Source of the DNA: Yamagishiella unicocca
Lineage: Eukaryota > Chlorophyta > Chlorophyceae > Chlamydomonadales > Volvocaceae
Reading direction: 5' to 3'
DNA: 64,000 bases
Assembly (NCBI GenBank): GCA_003116995.1
Contig: BDSL01000129.1
Span: forward strand, 1-64,000
This document shows, one piece after another, positions 43,670 through 53,760 of the stretch. The notes beneath the pieces were generated by a model that was not told the DNA's origin, did not search any database, and saw only the letters and a list, made by a program, of their open reading frames with translations. How positions within the stretch are numbered: the stretch's first letter is position 1; each line of letters starts with the position of its first letter. The position numbers were made by a program, and so were the translations under genes.

Positions 43670-43905
43670 GCAGCGGCGGCTGCGGCTGCTGGACGCCGGG
43701 CCTGGGTGCGGCGGCGGCTGTGGCTGCTGGACGCCGGGGCTGGGTGCTGTGGCTGCTGTGGCTGCTGGACGCCGGGGCTGGGGGCGGCGGTTGCTGTGGC
43801 TGCTGGACGCCGGGGCTGGGTGCGCGGGCTGCTGTGGCTGTTGGACGCCGGGGCTGGGTGCTGCGGCTGCTATGGCTGCTGGACGCCGGGGGGTCCGGGG
43901 CTGCT
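43670..43905. repeat. 45-48-bp minisatellite, ~6 copies, 3' of the Penelope-like RT
   Basis: The unit contains TGGCTGCTGGACGCCGGGGC followed by TGGGTGC and a variable GCGGC spacer. It lies beyond the stop codon of the reverse transcriptase (44059, minus strand), in what should be the element's 3' untranslated region. Confidence 0.85.
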
Positions 43906-44058
43906 GGCGGGCCTGACGAGGTGTGGGCCCCGCCGCTGGTGGGCGCAGCGGCGGTCAGGTAGAGCGGAGCCGGCGGAGCGAGGGCGCGACGGGGCGGCCG
44001 AGGGGGGTGGGGTGGCGCCAGGGGGAAGGAGGGGTGGCTGGGGCGAGGGCGGGTGGGA

Positions 44059-46110
44059 TCATAGGTGGCGGTGGATGTCAGCCAGGAGGTCGATGGCGCG
44101 CGCGTGGCGGGCGTGGTGGTAGAGGAAGGGGGAGGCGGCGACGAGGGTGCGGAGGGTGGTGAGCAGCCGGCGTTGGGAGTGGCCTTGGGTGACGAGGGCT
44201 TTGAGGACCAGGGCAATTTCGAGGCAGAAATTATGGGGGTCGGTGATGACGCGGCGGAGGCGGTGGAACTGGCTGGTGAAGATGTTGCGCTTGGAGGATT
44301 CATTAACGTTGGAGTGGACGGGGATGAATCGTGTGAGTCGGACTTGGGCGAAGGCGGGCTGGACGCGTTTGTCGTAGAGGCGGGTGAGGAGGCGGCACGA
44401 GGCGGCGGCGGGGATGGGAACGAGGAGGTCCAAGAAGGGCATTTCGTTGTGTTGGAAGTGGGCGTGGAGTTGGGGCTCGACGCGCAGGGCCGGAGGGTAT
44501 ATGCCGTGGAGGCCCAGATAGGTGGTGTTGGTGTACAGGAGAGCGGCGAGGTGGGGGTTTTGAAGGGAGAGGAGGTCGTCGAGGAAGCGGAGGGAGAAGG
44601 CGAAGGCGGCGAGGGCGGCGCGGGCGGCGGGCGCGAGGTCGGGCCGGAGGCTTTGGCAGAGGAAGGTGTATTCGAACCAGGCGAGGAAGAGGTTGGCGAT
44701 GAAGGGGGCGGCGGAGATGCCCATGGGGATACCGCAAGTCTGCTGGACGAGGGCGGGTCCGAAGCGGATGAACATGGAGGCGAGAAGGGTGTCAAAGAGG
44801 GTGTCGAAGTCGCGCAGGGAGAAGACGCGGGTAATGGTATCTCCGACACGTTTGTAGGGGTGTTGTGGCGGAGTGAGGGTGAAGGTGACCCGGTGGTGAG
44901 GTTTCCTGTCCGGTTGACGGGGGTAGAGGGTGGTGGCGACGACGATGAAGGGCCAGACGGGCTGGGGCTGGTCGGCGAAGGTGTGGGAGACGGCGGCGGC
45001 GACGAGGGTGGAGATGGTCGTGCGGAGGAGGTCGTGGGGGATGTTGGTGTAAAGGCGGGCGAAGTCGTAGGCTTGCGGGGGTAGGAAAGGGTGGGGCAAC
45101 TGGCTGGCGTTAAAGGTATGTACGAGGTTGACGGCCGCGGCGGAGGAGAGGCAGTACCATGGGGTGAAGTCAGGGAGGGTGGCGTTCCAGAGCTGAATAA
45201 ATTGAGTGCTGACGGCGCGGAGGACAGCGGTGACGAGGTCGCTAATTTCCGCGGCGGAGCATTTGTGGGAGCAGGCGAGGTATCGCATCGCCGGTGGGGT
45301 TTTGTGCATTTTGACGGTGGCGGCGTAGTAGGCGGGGGTGAAAGTGGAGGGGTAGGGCTGGGCGAGGGGGGGTGGCCCGGCGGCGGCAGGGGCGGCGGGG
45401 GCGGGGGCGGCGGCGGGGGCGGGGGCGGCGGCGGCGGGGGCGGCGGCGGGGGCGGCGGCGGGGGCGGGGACGGCGGCGACGGCAAGGGCGGGGTGGGGCT
45501 GGGCGAGGGGGGGCGGGCCGGCGGCGGCAGGGGCGGCGGGGGCGGGGGCGGCGGCGGGGCCGGGGACGGCGGCGACGGCATGGGCGGGGTGGGGCTGGGC
45601 GAGGGGGGCGGGCCGGCGGCGGCAGGGGCGGCGGGGGCGGGGACGGCGGCGGGGTCGGGGACGGCGGCGGCGGGGGCGGGGGCGGGAACGGCGGCGGGAA
45701 CGGCGGCGGCGGCGGGGGCGGGGGCGGGAGCGGCGGCGGCGGGGGCGGCGGCGGGTGGGAGTGGGGCGGGGGCGGGGGTATATGCGAGCTGCCATGGGGT
45801 GAGGAGGAGGTTGTGGAATAGGAGGAGGGCGCGCATGTAGGCCGGCGGGCCGGGGCGGTAGAACGGAGAGGCGCCGGCAGGGGGCGCGGGGGGGGACCGG
45901 CGGCGGGGGCGGCGGGGTCGGCGGCGGGGTCGGCGGCGGGGTCGGCGGCGGCGGGTGCAGCGGGGGGGCCGGCGACGACGGGGGCGTCGGCAGGGGCGGC
46001 GGCGGGGGCGGCGGCGGGGTCGGCGGCGGCGAGGATGGCGAGAGTAGGAGGGAAGACGGGGACGGCGTCCGGCGCGTAGAGGTCTTGCATACATTGCTGG
46101 GCGTAGTAGT
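44059..46110 (-). mobile_element. Penelope-like element, reverse transcriptase part
   Basis: The minus-strand frame ending at 44059 encodes a Penelope-type reverse transcriptase. It has KMHKTPPAMRYL near 45310, DFARLYTNIPHDLL (RT motif A with the PLE-typical LYTNIP) near 45065, CGIPMGISAAPFIANLFLAW (motif B) near 44735, RFLDDLL (catalytic motif C, F-x-DD rather than Y-x-DD) near 44585, MPFLDLLV (motif E) and VHSNVNESSKRN. Upstream, from about 46110 to 45350, the reading passes through Pro/Ala/Arg-rich GC repeats in which the likely frame changes twice; RALLLFHNLLLTPWQ near 45800 is in a different frame. The nuclease domain of the same element is at 54928-56639, separated by an inserted LTR element. 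The catalytic DD is intact, but the element is split and so inactive as it stands. Confidence 0.85.
45350..46080. repeat. GGCGGCGGGGGCGG low-complexity tract in the Penelope-like element
   Basis: About 700 bp of nearly pure G-rich (plus strand) 6-, 9- and 18-bp units. They encode Pro/Ala/Arg runs on the minus strand between the nuclease and reverse transcriptase. Indels here shift the reading frame. Confidence 0.85.
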
Positions 46111-46115
46111 GGCGG
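46111..46115. repeat. target site duplication GGCGG (left)
   Basis: GGCGG directly before the 5' LTR. The same five bases directly follow the 3' LTR at 54923-54927. Removing the insert and one copy rejoins the Penelope-like reading frame (LQLICR to HYYAQQC) in phase. Confidence 0.85.
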
Positions 46116-46405
46116 TGTTGTATCACGCCTGTGTGGCGTGACGGTCACTCCTGTGTGGAGTGCAACGGATGCTTCGGCAACCGGGCGCACTGACTGTGTG
46201 TCAGTGTGGTGGCTTCGGCTACTGGTAGTGGACCTGTGTGGTCCCACTGATGTTTCATCGGTTGGAGGTTCTGGCTATGTCGAGGCCTGGAGGACGTCGA
46301 ACTGTGTGTACGACGTCGAGCGCTCGCTGTGTCAAGACGGCTCGCTCTTTCTCTAACCGGTAGTTCTCACTACCACCAAATCTGGACTTTGGCTGGTATA
46401 CATCA
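46116..46405 (+). repeat. 5' LTR of the chromovirus (290 bp)
   Basis: Starts TGTTGTATCACGCCTGTGTG and ends GGCTGGTATACATCA. It matches the 316-bp LTRs at 49223-49538 (inverted) and 54607-54922, except that it lacks a 26-bp duplicated ACGCCTGTGTGGCG segment near its start. Confidence 0.9.
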
Positions 46406-46407
46406 AC

Positions 46408-46422
46408 TGGTATCGAGACGGC
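46408..46422 (+). other. primer-binding site of the chromovirus
   Basis: TGGTATCGAGACGGC begins two bases after the LTR. The first 13 bases equal the PBS-like sequence at 14679. The TGG start fits pairing with a tRNA CCA end. Confidence 0.65.
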
Positions 46423-46457
46423 TTTCCTGGATTTATCCTTTACGTTTCCGCCATAAC

Positions 46458-46502
46458 ATGTCTGACTGGGAGATGGACGACTTCGCCGGTATGGCCGCGT
46501 AA
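46458..46502 (+). other. upstream ORF of 14 codons in the chromovirus leader
   Basis: An ATG-to-TAA frame encoding MSDWEMDDFAGMAA lies between the PBS and the gag start. It could lower gag translation or be accidental. The leader is absent from the minus-strand copy, so conservation cannot be judged here. Confidence 0.4.
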
Positions 46503-46673
46503 CCTGCTCGTTGCTTGTTTTTCTTGCGCTCGCGCAACTTTTCAAGCTTCTTGCAGACGCTGAGCCGACGCTGTGCATTTGCGGTCGGCCTCTCCTGGTC
46601 GACAAGGGCACTGACCCTATTTTCAGCGACAAGGGTAGGGGCTCTCCTTTATCCTTGCTGCTGAGATTGTAGA

Positions 46674-48056
46674 ATGGACCTAGTCGATCTGTTCGGGTTC
46701 GCTGGGTGGGCCGCGGCTCTCCCTCAGGTCGTTCCTGCGGGAGGCCAACAGGTCAATCCTCCGTTAGGGCCACCCGCGCCTGTTGCGCCTGCGCCGTTTA
46801 ACCCACCAGCACCCGTGGCGATTCCTGTAGGCGGTGCTGCCCCTGTTGCAGTCGGGGCCGGCGTTTTGCCTGCCGGTCCGCAAGTGCAACTGCCGGCACC
46901 TGTCGGACTAGCTCCCGTAGCTGCCCTTCCCGCGCCTGCTGTCAATGTGGTTGATGATAACCCTGCCATTTTGCAGCCGCGCGTGGAGCAGCCTAGTGGT
47001 TCTTTCCGCCTTGACGCTGTTGCGCCCGCCATTCACCCTTCGCCTGCAGCCACTCAGCTTGACGCCTCTGAGCTCGCTACGGGTGGATTCCCGGCCTTTG
47101 CCACGATGGGCAACGGCGCGTCTCGTGGCTCCGCTGTGGTGGAGGCTCCTTTTCGGGTGAATGTTCCGTCGCCCACGCTTTCGATTGCCGCGAAGGAAGA
47201 CGAGGGCGTAGTTGCGCAGCGCGTCCTAGCATCTATCCGCGATGTGACTGAAATGTGGCCTCTAGTTCCGTGGGGTCAAAATGACGCGTCGCGCCGGTTT
47301 TTCCTTTCGCATGCCTTGGAAGGTCGCGCGAAGGTGTGGTGCAACGCGTGGACTCTGGCAAAGGGCCCTTACACCTCCGATGAGCTCCTTGCTGCTTTGC
47401 GTGTTCGCTTTGCTCCTCAGCTTTTCTCGCCGGAGCATGTCACTCGCGAGTACCTGAGCGCTAACAACCATCGCATGCGCCCCCGAGACACCGTTGCCGC
47501 GTACTGTAGCCGCTTCGAGGCAAAGCTGTCTCACATTCCCAATGTGTCGGAGGGCGAGCGCATGTTCTGGTTCCGTGCTGGTCTGACTGAGTCCCTTGCC
47601 TCAGAGTGTGCGACGGATCACCTCGGCCAAGAGTTTCCCTCGTACGCCGCGTTGGTCCAGCACGCCCTAGGCAAGGAACTTCAACACGCCGCTGGAGCTG
47701 CCGCTGCTAAACGTTCGCGTGCCGCTTTACGCCTGCACTCGGTAATGGCTGTGCAGGAGAGCGACGATGAGGGTTACGAGGAGCCCGCTCCTGGCCGCAA
47801 ACGTCGTCGCGCTCCCGCCGCTCCCGTTGTTGCCGCCGCGACCGCGGGTGGAAACTCCCGTCACGCGGATAAGAAGTGTTACAAGTGCGGGGTCATGGGT
47901 CATATCGCAGCCGATTGTTCTGTAGTGGGGCCCCGGCCTCCGCCGGGCTCGCAGCCGGCTCAGGACAAGAAGCGCAAGGGCAATCGGTTCCAGCGGGGGC
48001 GTGGCAAGAAGGAGAAGGCTCCCCCTGCTGCTGCGGCTGATGCGATGGCCGATTAG
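46674..48056 (+). CDS. chromovirus gag
   Basis: A 460-codon frame from an ATG at 46674 to TAG at 48056. A Pro/Ala/Val-rich N-terminal region (about residues 20-100) is followed by a capsid-like helical domain (FFLSHALEGRAKVWCNAWTL, FSPEHVTREYLSANN, AAYCSRFEAKLSHI) typical of Ty3/gypsy gag. Then come a basic stretch and one CCHC zinc knuckle, CYKCGVMGHIAADC (about residues 402-415), which binds RNA during packaging. The tail is Lys/Arg-rich and the last residues are ADAMAD. Pol continues in the same frame directly after the TAG. The last ~35 codons and the same stop are repeated in the minus-strand copy near 53613-53710. Confidence 0.9.
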   Translation: MDLVDLFGFAGWAAALPQVVPAGGQQVNPPLGPPAPVAPAPFNPPAPVAIPVGGAAPVAVGAGVLPAGPQVQLPAPVGLAPVAALPAPAVNVVDDNPAILQPRVEQPSGSFRLDAVAPAIHPSPAATQLDASELATGGFPAFATMGNGASRGSAVVEAPFRVNVPSPTLSIAAKEDEGVVAQRVLASIRDVTEMWPLVPWGQNDASRRFFLSHALEGRAKVWCNAWTLAKGPYTSDELLAALRVRFAPQLFSPEHVTREYLSANNHRMRPRDTVAAYCSRFEAKLSHIPNVSEGERMFWFRAGLTESLASECATDHLGQEFPSYAALVQHALGKELQHAAGAAAAKRSRAALRLHSVMAVQESDDEGYEEPAPGRKRRRAPAAPVVAAATAGGNSRHADKKCYKCGVMGHIAADCSVVGPRPPPGSQPAQDKKRKGNRFQRGRGKKEKAPPAAAADAMAD

Positions 48057-49130
48057 GAAGTTGCCCAGGCTGGTATTGAGGGGTTGCCCCCTGGGTCGTC
48101 GGTCGCGCCTTTGGACTTTCCTTCTCGTCGTTTAGTCCGCGCGATCCTTCCAGTTTTGCTTGACCGTATCGAACAGTTAGTGGGCCGGCGTTTCTCGTTT
48201 GACGCCACTGCTGTGTGTGCGGGCTTTCAGGACTGCTGTAACTTGTTCGTCCCGCGAGGCCGGCCCCTATCTTCTGTCGATCTCGGTGGGCACACTGTTT
48301 GGTCTGTCCCCTCCTCAGCTCGGCATTTGCGTCGTATCCTAGAGCATTATCGTACCTGCAAGCGTCGGCGCCCTGACACTGCGATTGGTTTGCTGTTACC
48401 TGCTCACGTCGCCGCCCGCGCTTCTGGTCTGCTCTCAGGTATGCGCCAAGTGCTTCGCTTCGAGTCTGGTACTGCTTTATTTAATGGGCTGAATTTAGAG
48501 GGCCGTCCGGTCGCGTTGCCTGGCTTTCCGTATGCCGCTGAGGTCTGGTACGATGCCCCTAACGCTCCCGTGCCAGTCCCCTCTGAGCCGTGCCTTGCGG
48601 TTTTGCTAGCGCACGCTACCTCCGACGCAGGTCCCTCTTTGCCCCTTGTTAACGTACGCCTTGGTGGGATGCCTTTACTTGCCTTGATCGACTCTGGCGC
48701 TAGTCATGACTTCATTAGCGCGGAGGTCGTCGATCGTCTACACCTGGCCGTGCGTCCGTGTGAATGGAAGCATGTTAACCTGGCTGATGGCGGTAAGCAG
48801 GCTATTATGGGCCAAATTACTGTTCGCTTAGCTGTCGGCTCCCTTCGGGTTACGGTTGAGCCGTATGTTCTGCCTGCTTTAACGGATACTGCTGGGTGCA
48901 TTTTAGGTAACTCAACCCTGTCGAAGTACGCCGCCGTGCTTGACTTTGCTTCGCGGTGCTTGCGTCTACGCAAGGGGGCTACGGTTTGTCGCGTGCCTTT
49001 GCTGTCGGGGTTGGGGACCACCCCGTCTGAGGGGGAGGCACCCTGCGTGAATTTTGCCGCTGCTGCTTTGTGCCAACACCCGGAAACTCCCGCCCTCGTG
49101 GGTCGAAAAGCTGCTAAACGTATGCTTCGC
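48057..49130 (+). CDS. chromovirus pol, truncated after the protease (plus copy)
   Basis: Open in the gag frame right after the in-frame TAG, with no ATG nearby (the first codons read [13 protein letters not shown]). It carries the aspartic protease motif [14 protein letters not shown] and following residues, identical or nearly so to the first ~349 codons of the minus-strand pol. At about 49130 it leaves the pol sequence (after KAAKRMLR) and enters scrambled gag and integrase scraps, then an inverted LTR. Reverse transcriptase, RNase H and most of integrase are missing from this copy. Confidence 0.85.
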
Positions 49131-49222
49131 ACCCGGGCTCGCAGCCGGCTCAGGGTCGACGGCGTATCACCCCCAGGGTCGACGGCAGCCGGCTCAGGGT
49201 CGAGCCGAAAAGAGGGTTGGGT
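49131..49222. other. mosaic junction 1 in the chromovirus
   Basis: Ninety bases made of short pieces: GCAGCCGGCTCAGG (gag C-terminus) twice, GTCGACGGCGTATCACCCCC (integrase, at TAYHPQ) once, and a third partial CGGCTCAGGGTCGA, joined at shared GTCGAC or CAGG motifs. Then the inverted LTR starts. The pattern suits repeated template switching at microhomology. Confidence 0.7.
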
Positions 49223-49538
49223 TGATGTATACCAGCCAAAGTCCAGATTTGGTGGTAGTGAGAACTACCGGTTAGAGAAAGAGCGAGCCGTCTTGACACA
49301 GCGAGCGCTCGACGTCGTACACACAGTTCGACGTCCTCCAGGCCTCGACATAGCCAGAACCTCCAACCGATGAAACATCAGTGGGACCACACAGGTCCAC
49401 TACCAGTAGCCGAAGCCACCACACTGACACACAGTCAGTGCGCCCGGTTGCCGAAGCATCCGTTGCACTCCACACAGGAGTGACCGTCACGCCACACAGG
49501 CGTAACTCTGCACCGCGCCACACAGGCGTGATACAACA
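49223..49538 (-). repeat. inverted internal LTR of the chromovirus (316 bp)
   Basis: Reverse complement of the LTR, from TGATGTATACC to GTGATACAACA. It includes the extra 26-bp segment that is present in the 3' LTR but not in the 5' LTR. It is the 3' LTR of the minus-strand pol copy and is preceded, in minus sense, by the polypurine run AGAGGGGGGATAG. Confidence 0.9.
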
Positions 49539-49539
49539 A

Positions 49540-52500
49540 CTATCCCCCCTCTGGACGCAGCGTCCTCGCCGAGTCCTTAGCCCGCGTCCGGGCGGTCTCA
49601 AGCTCTGCTGCCATGTCCGGAGTAAAGTTCCCTGCCGGTTCCCAACTGTTGTCCTCCGACGGGTAGCCAGCCCACTTGACCAGGTACTCGTGCACGTTGC
49701 GCTTGCGTCGCCCAGAACCAAGCCGTCGAACGCGATAATCCAAAATGCGCTCCACAGTAAAGAACGACTGGTTACTGAGCCAAGCAACAGGAGTGGACTC
49801 AACAGCGGGTGTGTCAGCGTCAGAGGGCCCGGCACCGGCTTCCGCACGGTACGGCCGCAGCAATGACACATGAAAGGTAGGGTGAATGCGCATATCCGCG
49901 GGCAACTGCAACTCCGCCGCAACGGAACCCACCATGCGTTTCACAGGGTACGGACCCACCCACCTCGGCAACAACTTTCGGGGACCAACCGCCAGGGGAC
50001 GCAGGTTCTTAGTGCTGAGCAACACCAACTGACCTGGCACAAAGCGTACGTCCTTCTTGTCGCGGTTGTAGTACTCTGCAGTACGTTGCTGCGCAGCTTC
50101 CAAACAACGCTTCGCGTCTGAGAGCCGTTCGGCGAAGGACCGCACGAACACCTTGGCTGCCGGAACCGGGACATCAATCTCGCGCCACACAGGCACCGCA
50201 GGATGATAGCCGTAATTTAGGAAAAAGGGCGACTGTCCCGTCGACCGGTTCACAGCGTTATTCATGGCAAACTCTGCCGCACTAAGGTACGTATCCCACG
50301 CAGTCGGATTGAGCCCGGCGAAGTTACGCAACATATCGCCCAACGTCCGGTTCATGCGTTCAGTTTGGCCGTCAGACTGGGGGTGATACGCCGTCGACAG
50401 GTTTGTGCGCATGTTCACTAGCGTACCTAACGCGTCCCAAAACTTACTCGCAAACTGAGGGCCACGATCCGACACGACAGACTGGGGCACGCCGTGAAGA
50501 CGCACAACGTTATCGTTAAACAAGCGGGCCGTCTGCTCGGCCGTAACCGACGTCGTGCACGGCGCGAAGTGCACCATCTTCGTAAGGCGATCAACAAGCA
50601 CCAAAATAGCGTCGTATCCCCCCTCAGTTTTGGGAAGCGCAACAACGTAATCTAAAGACACACTCTCCCACGGGTTATTAGGAATTGGCAAAGGTTGCAA
50701 CAGCCCATGCGGCTTACCGGACAGGGGCTTGTTACGCTGGCAGGTGTCACACAAAGTCACGTAGTTAGCAGCGTCGCGGGCCATCCGAGGCCACCAAAAG
50801 ACGCGACGAACCATCTCCAGCAGGCGCGTAGAACCCGGATGACCAGCCAACGGATCCTCATGGTAGCGCGCCAGGATGTCTCGCCGCAGCAAGTCATCAT
50901 GAGGCACCACCACAAGTCGCTTGTCGCCCTCCGAGCGGAGCCAAAGACCGTGCTCAGAGACAAGCGAGGCGGTGTTAGCAGGATCAGCAAACCAGGGATC
51001 AGACGCATACGCACTGCGAACCCGCTCAGATAAGCCAGCAGGGGTGACGGCGCGTGCGGACGACTGACGACGTGTGACAGCATTCAGCGCAACTAGGTGC
51101 AACGAAGGGTGACGACTCAAAGCGTCAGCGATATTAAGCGTACCCGCACAGTACTCCCACGTATAATTAAAACGCGCCATGTACTCCATCCAACGGGCCT
51201 GGCGGCGATTAAGAGTAGGAACTCCTTGGAGAAACGTAAGGGGCTTGTGGTCCGTCTTGACAATAAACGGCCGGCCCTCCAGGTAGCAGCGCCACTCTCT
51301 CAAGGCGTGCAGTACAGCTAACAACTCCTGTTCACCTGTGGTATAATTACGCTCCGCGGGAGTGAACTTCTTACTGGTAAAGGCGATAGGTCGCCCTTCC
51401 TGCAAAAGAACAGCTCCGGAACCGTGAAGTGAAGCGTCGGAAACGAGCTCAACACGGAACGGCAGAGAGTAATCAGGGAACCTTAAAACAATGTCCTCCG
51501 CAACAGCACGTTTAATATTTTCAAACGCCTCCTGGCACGCGGGCGTCCAAGCGTCAGGGGACTTAAAAGCATCCTTACGCGTAAGGGACGTTAGCGGCGC
51601 AGCAAGGACGGAATAACGAGCAATAAATTTACGGAAGTAATTTGTCAACCCCAGGAACTTACGCAATTCTTGCAGCGTAGTCGGGGCAGGCCAGTCGCGA
51701 ACAGCAGCCGTTTTACGCGGATCCATGCGTACCCCATCCGCAGAAACAATGTGGCCTAGATACTCCACCTGCGGTTGTGCCCAGTGGCACTTGGAGAGCT
51801 TCGCGTATAACTGCTCACGACGCAGAATGTCCAGGACCAACCGTAAGTGCGTCAAATGCTCCTCACGTGTCTTGGAATATATCAGGATATCATCTAGGTA
51901 GCAAACAACGAACTTATCCAGGTAGGGCCGGAAGATCCTGTTCATACAAGCCTGGAAAGTGGCGGGCGCGTTAACCAGCCCAAAACTCAAAACAGTGTAT
52001 TCAAAATGACCGAAAGGCGTAGTGAAAGCAGTCGCGGGGATGTCCGACTCTGCAATGCGGATCTGGTTATACCCCTGCTGCAAGTCGATGGAGCTAAAAT
52101 ACGCCGACCCACTCAAACGATCGAGCAGATCATCTACCCTAGGCAACGGGTAGCGGTTCTTCACGGTCACAGCGTTTAACCCACGGTAATCAATACACAT
52201 GCGTAGGGTCCCATCCTTCTTACCCACGAACAAGATGGGCGCAGAGTACGGAGAAGTGCTAGGCCTAACCATCCCCTTACGCAACAAGTCCGTTACTTGC
52301 CTCTTGACCTCATCCAATTCCGGTTGACTCAGCCGATACATGGGACGCGACACCGGATGCGTACCAGGCATGAGCGGAATGGTGTGATCCACAGGGCGGA
52401 CCGGGGGCAGACCTGGGATCTCCCGAAACACATCTGCGTACTCCTCCAAAACCGCAACAACCTCGGGATCGGGGGTCTCAGGCACAACGGCGTTTAAGCA

Positions 52501-53613
52501 CAACTTGGGGCGCACCAACAAAGCATGGGCACCTTTGCGAAGCATACGTTTAGCAGCTTTTCGACCCACGAGGGCGGGAGTTTCCGGGTGTTGGCACAAA
52601 GCAGCAGCGGCAAAATTCACGCAGGGTGCCTCCCCCTCAGACGGGGTGGTCCCCAACCCCGACAGCAAAGGCACGCGACAAACCGTAGCCCCCTTGCGTA
52701 GACGCAAGCACCGCGAAGCAAAGTCAAGCACGGCGGCGTACTTCGACAGGGTTGAGTTACCTAAAATGCACCCAGCAGTATCCGTTAAAGCAGGCAGAAC
52801 ATACGGCTCAACCGTAACCCGAAGGGAGCCGACAGCTAAGCGAACAGTAATTTGGCCCATAATAGCCTGCTTACCGCCATCAGCCAGGTTAACATGCTTC
52901 CATTCACACGGACGCACGGCCAGGTGTAGACGATCGACGACCTCCGCGCTAATGAAGTCATGACTAGCGCCAGAGTCGATCAAGGCAAGTAAAGGCATCC
53001 CACCAAGGCGTACGTTAACAAGGGGCAAAGAGGGACCTGCGTCGGAGGTAGCGTGCGCTAGCAAAACCGCAAGGCACGGCTCAGAGGGGACTGGCACGGG
53101 AGCGTTAGGGGCATCGTACCAGACCTCAGCGGCATACGGAAAGCCAGGCAACGCGACCGGACGGCCCTCTAAATTCAGCCCATTAAATAAAGCAGTACCA
53201 GACTCGAAGCGAAGCACTTGGCGCATACCTGAGAGCAGACCAGAAGCGCGGGCGGCGACGTGAGCAGGTAACAGCAAACCAATCGCAGTGTCAGGGCGCC
53301 GACGCTTGCAGGTACGATAATGCTCTAGGATACGACGCAAATGCCGAGCTGAGGAGGGGACAGACCAAACAGTGTGCCCACCGATATCGACAGAAGATAG
53401 GGGCCGGCCTCGCGGGACGAACAAGTTACAGCAGTCCTGAAAGCCCGCACACACAGCAGTGGCGTCAAACGAGAAACGCCGGCCCACTAACTGTTCGATA
53501 CGGTCAAGCAAAACTGGAAGGATCGCGCGGACTGAACGACGAGAAGGAAAGTCCAAAGGCGCGACCGACGACCCAGGGGGCAACCCCTCAATACCAGCCT
53601 GGGCAACTTCCTA
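49540..53613 (-). CDS. chromovirus pol, complete (minus copy)
   Basis: A 1347-codon frame (53583-49540), open further back to the in-frame TAG at 53613-53611 that ends gag. Counting from 53583: aspartic protease DSGAS (~203); reverse transcriptase (~410-590) with [27 protein letters not shown] and YLDDILIY (~562); RNase H (~712-790) with [24 protein letters not shown] and TDHKPL; integrase with H-H and CDTCQRNK zinc residues (~908-950); core [22 protein letters not shown] and [16 protein letters not shown] (~978-1080); a GPY block ([15 protein letters not shown]); and a chromodomain (~1276-1325, [29 protein letters not shown]). All catalytic residues seen are intact. It has its own 3' LTR but no 5' LTR and only the end of gag. 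Confidence 0.92.
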
Positions 53614-53715
53614 ATCGGCCATCGCATCAGCCGCAGCAGCAGGGGGAGCCTTCTCCTTCTTGCCACGCCCCCGCTGGAACCGATTGCCCTTGCGCTTCTT
53701 GTCCTGAGCCGGCTG
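53614..53715 (-). pseudogene. gag C-terminal fragment (minus copy)
   Basis: Encodes, on minus, the last ~34 residues of gag (QPAQDKKRKGNRFQRG, ending ADAMAD) followed by the same TAG as the plus copy. It is cut on its upstream side at junction 2, so the minus copy lacks most of gag, the leader and the 5' LTR. Confidence 0.85.
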
Positions 53716-53760
53716 CGGTCGACCCTGGGGGTGATACGGGTCTTGGGTCGACGGCGTATC
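53716..53760. other. mosaic junction 2 in the chromovirus
   Basis: GGTCGACCCTGGGGGTGATA, then CGGGTCTTGGGTCGACGGCG. Two short inverted pieces of the integrase TAYHPQ region meet here at GGTCGAC motifs. To the left is minus-strand gag and to the right plus-strand integrase. It uses the same microhomology as junction 1. Confidence 0.7.

Noticed and set aside
44065..45084. A 339-codon plus-strand ORF rich in Gly and Glu
   Set aside because: It is exactly antisense to the Penelope-like reverse transcriptase, whose motifs are clear on minus. The composition reflects GC-rich codons read backwards.
43521..46247. A 908-codon minus-strand ORF rich in Pro and Ser
   Set aside because: It overlaps the reverse transcriptase in another frame and carries no domain. 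Only a short middle piece (RALLLFHNLLLTPWQ) may be genuine coding sequence of the split element.
49540..53583. Pol starting with Met at 53583
   Set aside because: That codon is TTG, not ATG. The frame is open back to the gag stop, so readthrough or another mechanism is likelier than an independent start.
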